13,674 nucleotides of DNA, taken from Oscillospiraceae bacterium (GTDB taxonomy: Bacteria; Bacillota; Clostridia; Oscillospirales; Oscillospiraceae). Shown here piece after piece: positions 1 to 5,350 of this stretch. The notes beneath the pieces were generated by a model, which saw only the letters and a list, made by a program, of their open reading frames with translations, did not search any database and was not told the origin of the DNA. Location of the stretch: contig CAJGCI010000037.1 in the NCBI GenBank assembly GCA_904501855.1, forward strand, positions 1-13,674. The letters are read 5' to 3'. How positions within the stretch are numbered: position 1 is the first letter of the stretch; every line of letters starts with the position of its first letter. A program made the translations under genes and the position numbers.

Positions 1-53
1 GATGTTCCATAAGGCCTGGTTGGCAGCAGAGAAATCCATAGTTTTCTATAGCG

Positions 54-86
54 TTTCGCCGGATGCATACCGTGCACCCGGCGAAA
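54..86. other. Hairpin downstream of the acyltransferase gene
   Basis: Arms 54-62 (TTTCGCCGG) and 78-86 (CCGGCGAAA) pair perfectly over 9 bp. After one mismatch, four more inner pairs (64-67 with 73-76) close a 5-nt loop. It lies about 50 nt past the stop of the minus-strand acyltransferase gene, so it could be its terminator or an mRNA 3' end. There is no T run on either side, so intrinsic termination is not assured. No gene is visible in positions 1-137. Confidence 0.45.
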
Positions 87-137
87 TCGCGATCCTTTCT
101 TGCAATCTCAAAATAGATTATATCATAAGAATCGATC

Positions 138-1337
138 TTATGCGTGATCTTCGTTGTAATTTTCCCAGTAGGCCAGATATTTGCGGAGACAGGTGGGATT
201 TTTGGTCTTCAGCTCATAATACTGGTCGTCGTAGGTGAACAGCAGCGTATCGTACTTGACGATGGCCATGTTCCTGATATTCTTCTCCAGGAAGAACCAG
301 CCGTCGATGGTCAGACTGTGTTCCAGCTGGGTCAGATGGCCCCGCCCCTGAGGGAACTGAATGTAGTTTCCGATCTCCATGGACAGGGTCAGATCGTCAT
401 CCCCGAACAGTTCATCCGATACCGGGTCGTGTTCATACGCGCCTTTGCGGAACTGTTCCATCTGCCAGCGGTCCCATTCTTCCACGGTCTCAAAGGGCTC
501 GCCCGGATTGAAGAATCCTTGGGGAGTGTAGACCACTTTGAATCCGCAGTCACAGGACAGCGTGTCGATCTTGGAATGCATATGGCCGATGCGGTTGCAC
601 TTCGGACACAGGAACAGTGCCGACTCGATGAAGTTCGCCGGGCGGTAGAAGATCCGGCGGGTGTAGGAAACCTGTTCCTCCCGCTGACGGGCAAAGGCAT
701 CTTCATAGATGTCCCGGTTGATGGCATCCGTGATCTGCTGGGGAGTCATCTTCTTCAGTGCCTCCGGCGGATAGACGTTGACGGGATGACCGTGCATCTT
801 GCCCCGGCGTACGTATTTGCCCCAGCGGGGAAGCGTGAAGTAGCCGCCCTCCAGGCGGTAGGTCACCAGAGTGGCGCCGCTGATCTTGGCAAGCTTTCCC
901 GTGGCGGGGAAGATGCCGATGGATTTGCCGTCCCAGGTAGTCTCGCCTTCGGCGAAGATGGCCACGGAACCGCCGACCCTGAACCGGCGCATGCAGGTCA
1001 TGACCGTATCGGCAGCGACACTGGAGCCTTTCTTCTTGGCGATGGGCGCTCCGATGTAATGGAGCAGATTGGACAGGAAGCCGAGACGGAACAGATGTTC
1101 GCTGGCAACGAAGTATAACTGGTTGCGTGGAAAACTAAGCGCGACCATCAGAGGATCCCATCGGGTCACGTGGTTGGAGATCACCAGAAGAGGTGCCTTC
1201 AGGACCACATCCTCATGGGTATACGCAAATTCTTTTTCAAAAAACGGTCTCAGAGACCAGAAAAACCGCCGCCATACACGGTTGTGATGGGCGACGTCCG
1301 CTTTTGTCAACGGCCTGTTGATATAGGCTTCTGACAT
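138..1337 (-). CDS. PlsC-like lysophospholipid acyltransferase with C-terminal zinc ribbon
   Basis: This is a 399-residue protein whose N-terminal half (about residues 25-230) is a glycerolipid acyltransferase (LPLAT/PlsC) domain. The catalytic H(x)4D motif is seen at H56-D61 (NHVTRWD), and the acyl-acceptor motif appears as AEGETT at residues 129-134 instead of the usual PEGT. Such enzymes move an acyl chain from acyl-ACP or acyl-CoA to lysophosphatidic acid or a related acceptor at the inner membrane face. After the domain comes a CPKC (244-247) and CDC (262-264) pair that looks like a zinc ribbon, then about 130 residues that I do not recognise, rich in acidic and aromatic residues. PlsC proteins are usually about 200-250 residues, so the extension is extra. 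The ATG at 1337 has an AAAGGGG-type ribosome site (complement of 1348-1355) about 10 nt upstream. The gene is monocistronic within the window and divergent from the XRE gene. The acyltransferase class is firm; substrate is unknown. Confidence 0.88.
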   Translation of the reverse strand: MSEAYINRPLTKADVAHHNRVWRRFFWSLRPFFEKEFAYTHEDVVLKAPLLVISNHVTRWDPLMVALSFPRNQLYFVASEHLFRLGFLSNLLHYIGAPIAKKKGSSVAADTVMTCMRRFRVGGSVAIFAEGETTWDGKSIGIFPATGKLAKISGATLVTYRLEGGYFTLPRWGKYVRRGKMHGHPVNVYPPEALKKMTPQQITDAINRDIYEDAFARQREEQVSYTRRIFYRPANFIESALFLCPKCNRIGHMHSKIDTLSCDCGFKVVYTPQGFFNPGEPFETVEEWDRWQMEQFRKGAYEHDPVSDELFGDDDLTLSMEIGNYIQFPQGRGHLTQLEHSLTIDGWFFLEKNIRNMAIVKYDTLLFTYDDQYYELKTKNPTCLRKYLAYWENYNEDHA

Positions 1338-1391
1338 GTGTACAGGACCCCTTTCCCTCAGAAGGAATAACTAAAATTTTTGTAGTAATTA

Positions 1392-1400
1392 AGTATAGCA
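1392..1400 (-). promoter_or_regulatory. Extended -10 promoter of the acyltransferase gene
   Basis: Read on the minus strand, positions 1400 to 1392 give TGCTATACT, an extended -10 element. The -35 region at a 17-nt spacer is TTTCAT, a weak match. The start codon is about 55 nt downstream. The surrounding DNA is very AT-rich. Confidence 0.6.
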
Positions 1401-1478
1401 CTTTATAGAAAAAAATGAAATAATTCCGGATAAAAAAACACAAATTCATTGAAATGTAAAGAATCGGATGGAACGATC

Positions 1479-1487
1479 TGCTATAAT
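1479..1487 (+). promoter_or_regulatory. Extended -10 promoter of the XRE-membrane gene
   Basis: TGCTATAAT is a perfect extended -10 element with no recognisable -35 at the normal distance. The start codon lies 33 nt after it, with GGAGG at 1506-1510 as ribosome site. A small dyad TTCATTGAA (1445-1453) sits upstream and could be an operator, but this is only a guess. Confidence 0.65.
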
Positions 1488-1519
1488 CTCAGAAAAAGAC
1501 TGTCCGGAGGCAAGACAAT

Positions 1520-2287
1520 ATGGCGACCATCGGAAGAAACATGGCTGCGGCCAGGAAAAAACGGAATATGACCCGCCAGCAGCTGGCGGAGCTGATGTGC
1601 ATGGATCCGGAACTGATCCGGGATCTGGAAATGGGAAAAGTGGAACCCACGGAGGAGACGCTGGATGCCCTGTCCGGTATTCTGGACGTGCCGCCGGAGA
1701 GCCTCCTCTACGGACAGAGCCCGGCGGAACGGCGCCGGAACATCTGGGGAAGCCTTCTGAAGCTCATCATCACCCTGGGACTCATCACGCTGACCTGGTT
1801 TTTCTCCCGGACGCTCTCCCGGGACGGGACCCTGACGGAGATCTATGTTCTCCGGGTGTTCACCTTGTTCGTCTATCCGCTGCTGGCGCTCATCGGCGGG
1901 CGGCTCCTTATGCGCTTTATCGAAGCGGTGACGAGAGCGGCGGAACACAACGACGATCCCGGCCATACCCAGGACCGGGGACTGTACGCGTTCATCATCC
2001 TCGTGCTGCTGGCACTGGCGGTGATTATCATCCCGTATCTGCTGCTGCAGGGCGTGCAGGATATATCCTTCATCTCCACCCGGCTTCCCTGGTCGGCGGT
2101 ACAGGCCGCCCAGCGCATCACTTCGGTGCCGGTGTGGTCCCGTGTCATCTACGCACTGGATGAATTCCACCGCCGCATCCCGTTGGTGTATCTCGTGTAT
2201 GCCGTGCTGGGCAGCGGACTGTGGGCCTCCCGGCCGAGAAAACGGAAGAAGCTGAAAAAGAGCGGAAGCTATTCCATTCCTTCCTGA
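1520..2287 (+). CDS. XRE-family helix-turn-helix protein with C-terminal membrane domain
   Basis: This 255-residue protein starts with a lambda-repressor-type (XRE/HTH_3) DNA-binding domain at about residues 4-65. It has the RKKRNMTRQQLAELM helix pair and the downstream EPTEETLDALSGILDV helix typical of the family. The rest is membrane: hydrophobic segments lie at about residues 76-95 (LLKLIITLGLITLTWFF), 108-130, 152-176 and 226-243. A basic tail (RPRKRKKLKK) follows, which suggests the C-terminus is cytoplasmic. An XRE domain joined to several membrane helices occurs widely in Bacillota, but the signal sensed is generally unknown. The ATG at 1520 is set by GGAGG 9 nt upstream. It is divergent from the acyltransferase gene, so it may act on the shared intergenic region, itself included. 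It ends at its own terminator, so it is not in an operon with the metal genes downstream. Domain calls are firm; regulatory target is inference. Confidence 0.85.
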   Translation: MATIGRNMAAARKKRNMTRQQLAELMCMDPELIRDLEMGKVEPTEETLDALSGILDVPPESLLYGQSPAERRRNIWGSLLKLIITLGLITLTWFFSRTLSRDGTLTEIYVLRVFTLFVYPLLALIGGRLLMRFIEAVTRAAEHNDDPGHTQDRGLYAFIILVLLALAVIIIPYLLLQGVQDISFISTRLPWSAVQAAQRITSVPVWSRVIYALDEFHRRIPLVYLVYAVLGSGLWASRPRKRKKLKKSGSYSIPS

Positions 2288-2299
2288 TCATAAAAAACG

Positions 2300-2345
2300 A
2301 TGCACCGTGTCACGGACTGACGATTCCGGACACGGTGCATTTTTT
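2300..2345 (+). terminator. Rho-independent terminator of the XRE-membrane gene
   Basis: Arms 2300-2311 (ATGCACCGTGTC) and 2329-2340 pair perfectly over 12 bp. After a bulged A, four further pairs (2313-2316 with 2325-2328) close an 8-nt loop. Five T follow (2341-2345). It begins 13 nt after the stop codon. Confidence 0.88.
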
Positions 2346-2499
2346 CGTTAAAAAAACATGTCCGAATGGAGCATTTCGTTGCGTAAGGCTAATGAAATCA
2401 GGAAAAACAAACCCTTCCGAGGGGGAAAGTATTCGGACAAAACCCTCCAAAACGACAAAAAACAGCCTGTTAGGAGGAAAGGGTCAAAACTAACGGGAA
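2346..2499. other. Gene-free segment with nested inverted repeats, possible structured RNA or dispersed element
   Basis: No convincing gene lies between 2288 and 2680. Within it, a 9-bp inverted repeat (TGTCCGAAT at 2359-2367, ATTCGGACA at 2431-2439) encloses two smaller hairpins: ATTTCGTT...AATGAAAT (about 2373-2398, one G-T pair) and CCCT-TCCG-AGGG (about 2412-2423). Together they would draw as a three-way junction. Further pairing is possible downstream (CCTCC 2444-2448 with GGAGG 2473-2477; GTTAG 2469-2473 with CTAAC 2490-2494). On the minus strand the junction is followed by seven T (complement of 2350-2356), which favours a minus-strand transcript ending there. I could not find a good promoter for either strand, nor match a known RNA family. 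Confidence 0.4.
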
Positions 2500-2570
2500 T
2501 AGTTCTGACTAATACTTCCCGGAATTGCATTTCGGTCCAAGCGGGGTAGAGGGCGCCTCCCGGGGAAGAC

Positions 2571-2576
2571 TATAAT
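2571..2576 (+). promoter_or_regulatory. -10 box of the DUF6110-ATPase unit
   Basis: TATAAT is a perfect -10 hexamer 104 nt before the DUF6110 start codon. At a 16- to 19-nt spacer no -35 match is found. The region there is GC-rich and carries the dyad GAGG-GCG-CCTC (2549-2559). A good -10 without a -35 fits a promoter that needs an activator, such as a metal sensor, but no sensor gene is in the window. Confidence 0.5.
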
Positions 2577-2616
2577 GAGACCAACAGAGATAGTTGCGGC
2601 AGCAAAGCATACGCAG

Positions 2617-2641
2617 GACCGCCATCGCATGGGATCCGGTC
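2617..2641 (+). promoter_or_regulatory. Hairpin in the DUF6110 mRNA leader
   Basis: GACCG (2617-2621) pairs with CGGTC (2637-2641), and CCAT (2622-2625) with ATGG (2629-2632). This gives 9 bp with a 3-nt loop and a 4-nt bulge (GATC). It lies in the roughly 98-nt leader between the -10 box and the ribosome site at 2668-2672. It has no T run and does not cover the ribosome site. Its role is unknown. Confidence 0.35.
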
Positions 2642-2680
2642 TGTCGAAACCATATATTAAAAAAGATGGAGGATAAAACC

Positions 2681-2986
2681 ATGTGGAGTTGGAATCATTT
2701 AGGACGCTGGGCCGGCGGTTTTCTCATCGGAACCGCAGGACTGGAGATGCTGAAAAGCCATGATGCCCGCAAGGTGTATGCCTGGCTGATGGCTTTCGGA
2801 CTGCGCAGCAAGGATTATGTGCTTGACTGTGCCAATGAGGTCCAGGAAATCGCGGAGGATGCCTACTACGAGGCTGTTGCTATCAATGAGAAATATGCCG
2901 CAGAGGATGCAAAGATCATTGAGGACCGCGCTTCCCGCAGTGCCAAGAAGGCCACTGCCAAGACCGCCAAGAAGGCGAAAGCATAA
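2681..2986 (+). CDS. Small glycine-zipper membrane protein, DUF6110 type, partner of the metal ATPase
   Basis: The product has 101 residues. A short hydrophobic segment at residues 6-24 is full of small residues with a G13xxxG17xxG20 zipper (GRWAGGFLIGTAGLEML), suited to tight helix packing in the membrane. An amphipathic helix follows at about 30-80 (KVYAWLMAFGLRSKDYVLD onward), likely a coiled coil, and then a Lys/Ala-rich tail (residues 89-101). I recall this pattern, with the conserved GT and LRxKD motifs, as DUF6110, often next to metal P-type ATPases. The layout also resembles mycobacterial PacL (DUF1490) proteins, which assemble with Ctp ATPases. However, the His-rich metal-binding tail of PacL1 is replaced here by lysines. 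The start is the ATG at 2681, 8 nt after GGAGG (2668-2672); an in-frame ATG at 2666 overlaps that site and was not chosen. The ATPase gene starts 95 nt downstream. Partnership is inferred from position and family. Confidence 0.82.
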   Translation: MWSWNHLGRWAGGFLIGTAGLEMLKSHDARKVYAWLMAFGLRSKDYVLDCANEVQEIAEDAYYEAVAINEKYAAEDAKIIEDRASRSAKKATAKTAKKAKA

Positions 2987-2996
2987 GAAAACAATA

Positions 2997-3039
2997 CGGA
3001 TGCTGACATCCGACGGAAAGCCGCCGCTGGGCGGCTTTC
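2997..3039 (+). promoter_or_regulatory. Paired hairpins between DUF6110 and ATPase genes, possible partial terminator
   Basis: The first hairpin is CGGATG (2997-3002) with CATCCG (3007-3012). The second is a 10-bp perfect stem, GAAAGCCGCC (3016-3025) with GGCGGCTTTC (3030-3039), closed by a GCTG tetraloop. The sequence after it (TTCCTT) is T-rich but broken by C. This could stop part of the transcripts, or protect the 3' end of the first cistron. Either way more of the small protein than of the ATPase would be made. Confidence 0.55.
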
Positions 3040-3081
3040 TTCCTTGCAACAGAAACTGAACCGGTAAAGAAGGTTATACCA

Positions 3082-5226
3082 ATGAAATGTTTGATCGTAA
3101 GAGAAATGCCGGGGCGCATGAGGGTCCACCTCGTTCAGAAAACGAAGGAAATGACCATGCGTCAGGCAGATCTCATTGAACACCGGCTTCTGGAGATCCC
3201 GGGAGTGACCCGGGTCAAGGTGTTCTTCCGCAGCGGAAACGTGTCGGTCAATTTTGAAGGCGCGCAGTGCCGGGAGGCTCTCATCGACGCATTCAGCCGC
3301 TTCGATTTTGAGGAATACGAAGAGAATCATCTGGTCCCGGTGAATACCGGACGGGCCATCAATGCGGAGTATCAGGACAAACTGGTGATGAAAGTCGTCA
3401 CACGGAGCCTGCGGAGGATCTTTCTTCCGCTGCCCGTGAAGATGGTCCTGTCTGCCATCCATGCCGCAAAATATGTGCGGAAGGCACTGCGTTCCCTGGC
3501 AAAGAAAAAACTGGAAGTCTCGGTGCTGGATGCCACGGCCATCGTGGTATCGCTCCTCCGCGGGGATGAGTCCACGGCGGGATCCATCATGTTCCTGCTG
3601 TCCATCGGAGATCTGCTGGAGGAGTGGACCCATAAGAAATCCGTGGACGACCTGGCACGGACCATGGCTCTGAACGTGGACAAGGTGTGGGTTCGGGCAC
3701 AGGGTACGGAGGTGCTGGTGAACGTATCCGACGTACAGGTGGGAGACACCATCATCGTCCATACCGGCAATGTCATCCCCCTGGACGGCAAGGTGTGTCA
3801 GGGCGAGGCATCCGTCAATCAGGCTTCCATGACCGGAGAATCCATCCCCGTACGGAAAACGGAAGGCAGCTATGTCTATGCCGGTACCGTTATCGAAGAG
3901 GGACAGTGCTGCATCGTGGTGGATAAAGCCGCCGGCAGCGGACGCTATGACAAGATCGTCACCATGATCGAGGAATCGGAAAAGCTGAAGAGCGACGTGG
4001 AGAGCCGGGCGTCCCATCTGGCGGACCGGCTGGTGCCCTACAGCTTCCTCGGAACCGGACTGACCTGGCTTCTCACCCGGAACGTGGAACGGGCGCTGTC
4101 CTTCCTCATGGTGGACTTCTCCTGCGCCCTGAATCTGTCCATGCCTCTGGCCGTTCTCTCCGCCATGCGGGAAGCGGGCAAATACGGCATGACCGTCAAA
4201 GGCGGCAAGTTCCTGGAGGCGGTATCCGATGCGGATACCATCGTCTTCGACAAGACCGGAACCCTCACCCATGCCACACCCACCGTGGCGAAAGTCGTCC
4301 CCTTCAACGGCTGGGACGAGGATGAGGCGCTGCGTCTGGCGGCCTGCCTGGAAGAACACTATCCCCACTCCATGGCCAATGCCGTGGTACAGGAAGCCAG
4401 AAAGAGGGGTCTGAACCACGAGGAGCGCCACTCCAAGGTGGAATATGTGGTGGCCCACGGCATCTCCAGCCGCATCGACCGGAAAAAGGCCCTCATCGGA
4501 AGCTATCATTTCGTCTTTGAGGATGAAAAATGCAAATTGCCGGAAGGGGAGGAACTGGAACGGTTCAACGCCATTCCCGGCGACTATTCTCAGCTGTACC
4601 TGTCTGTATCCGGAAAACTGGCAGCGGTGATCTGTATTCAGGATCCCATCCGCCGGGAAGCACCGGAAGTGATCCGTGTACTGCACGATCTGGGCATCGG
4701 AAAGGTCGTCATGATGACCGGCGACAACCGGCGCACCGCCCAGGCGGTGGCCGATCAGCTGGGACTGGACGAGTTTCACGCGGAGGTACTGCCGGAGGAC
4801 AAGGCGGCCTTTATCCGCAGCGAGCATGAGGCGGGACGGAAAGTCATGATGATCGGCGACGGCATCAACGATACGCCGGCACTGTCCGAAGCGGACGTGG
4901 GCATCGCCGTATCCGACGGCGCCGCCATTGCCCGGGAGATCGCGGACATCACCATCGCCACGGACAATCTCTACGCACTGCCAATGCTGCGGTACCTAAG
5001 TGACCGGCTCATGGAACGCATCAACCGCAACTACCGGTTCATCATGTCCTTTAACATGGGACTCATCGGACTGGGCGTGCTGGGCATCATGCTGCCGGGC
5101 TCCTCGGCCCTGCTGCACAATCTGTCCACCATCGCCATCTCACTGGAGAGCATGACCTCCCTGACGGACACGCTCCCGGCTGTCCTGAAAGAACCCGTGG
5201 TTCAGCAGGAACTGCTGAAGGCATGA
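3082..5226 (+). CDS. Heavy-metal-translocating P1B-type ATPase
   Basis: This is a 714-residue membrane pump that uses ATP to move a metal ion, most likely outward. All core P-type motifs are present: TGES (251-254), the phosphorylated Asp in DKTGT (D390), TGDN (546-549) and GDGIND (592-597). Residues 1-75 form a heavy-metal-associated-like ferredoxin fold (GRMRVHL; IPGVTRVKVFFRSGNVSVNF) without the CxxC metal site. The metal motif in the sixth membrane helix is S347-C348-A349, where CPC or SPC is usual. The nucleotide-site HP motif reads H429-S430. The last helices carry NYRFIMSFN and HNLSTI. The family uses Cu, Zn, Cd, Pb, Co, Mn or Fe; the SCA site does not let me choose. GAAGG (3069-3073) lies 8 nt before ATG 3082. 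It follows the DUF6110 gene and is probably co-transcribed through a partial terminator. The ATPase class is certain. Confidence 0.93.
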   Translation: MKCLIVREMPGRMRVHLVQKTKEMTMRQADLIEHRLLEIPGVTRVKVFFRSGNVSVNFEGAQCREALIDAFSRFDFEEYEENHLVPVNTGRAINAEYQDKLVMKVVTRSLRRIFLPLPVKMVLSAIHAAKYVRKALRSLAKKKLEVSVLDATAIVVSLLRGDESTAGSIMFLLSIGDLLEEWTHKKSVDDLARTMALNVDKVWVRAQGTEVLVNVSDVQVGDTIIVHTGNVIPLDGKVCQGEASVNQASMTGESIPVRKTEGSYVYAGTVIEEGQCCIVVDKAAGSGRYDKIVTMIEESEKLKSDVESRASHLADRLVPYSFLGTGLTWLLTRNVERALSFLMVDFSCALNLSMPLAVLSAMREAGKYGMTVKGGKFLEAVSDADTIVFDKTGTLTHATPTVAKVVPFNGWDEDEALRLAACLEEHYPHSMANAVVQEARKRGLNHEERHSKVEYVVAHGISSRIDRKKALIGSYHFVFEDEKCKLPEGEELERFNAIPGDYSQLYLSVSGKLAAVICIQDPIRREAPEVIRVLHDLGIGKVVMMTGDNRRTAQAVADQLGLDEFHAEVLPEDKAAFIRSEHEAGRKVMMIGDGINDTPALSEADVGIAVSDGAAIAREIADITIATDNLYALPMLRYLSDRLMERINRNYRFIMSFNMGLIGLGVLGIMLPGSSALLHNLSTIAISLESMTSLTDTLPAVLKEPVVQQELLKA

Positions 5227-5243
5227 CAAAAAGAGAAAATGGT

Positions 5244-5283
5244 AGGATCCGGCACCGTATCTGGTGTTTCGGATCCTTTTTTT
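5244..5283 (+). terminator. Terminator of the DUF6110-ATPase unit
   Basis: AGGATCCG (5244-5251) pairs with CGGATCCT (5270-5277). Inside, CACC (5253-5256) pairs with GGTG (5263-5266). A run of T follows (5277-5283). It starts 17 nt after the ATPase stop codon. Confidence 0.8.
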
Positions 5284-5284
5284 C

Positions 5285-5309
5285 ACCGGATGCAGGAATC
5301 CGGTTTTTG
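5285..5309 (+). terminator. Second, tandem terminator before the YfhO gene
   Basis: ACCGGAT (5285-5291) pairs with ATCCGGT (5298-5304) around a 6-nt loop, followed by TTTTG. It directly abuts the previous terminator. The stem is short, so it may act as a backup, or as an attenuator if a YfhO promoter lies upstream of it. Confidence 0.55.
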
Positions 5310-5350
5310 TGATACTATGGGAAAAACAAAAGGGAAGGAGGCAACCGAAT

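Noticed and set aside
117..122. TATAAT on the minus strand (complement of 117-122)
   Set aside because: It has no -35 at a suitable distance, lies within the end of the acyltransferase transcript, and no gene is visible downstream in the remaining 116 bases.
2358..2549. Short overlapping open frames in the gap (plus 2358-2549, minus 2530-2348)
   Set aside because: Neither has a ribosome binding site at a proper distance. The segment is full of inverted repeats, so a structured non-coding element is more likely.
2866..4827. 653-codon open frame on the minus strand
   Set aside because: It lies antisense to the P-type ATPase gene, whose motifs are complete. Its translation is His/Gly/Arg-rich with no family likeness, as expected for an antisense frame in GC-rich DNA.
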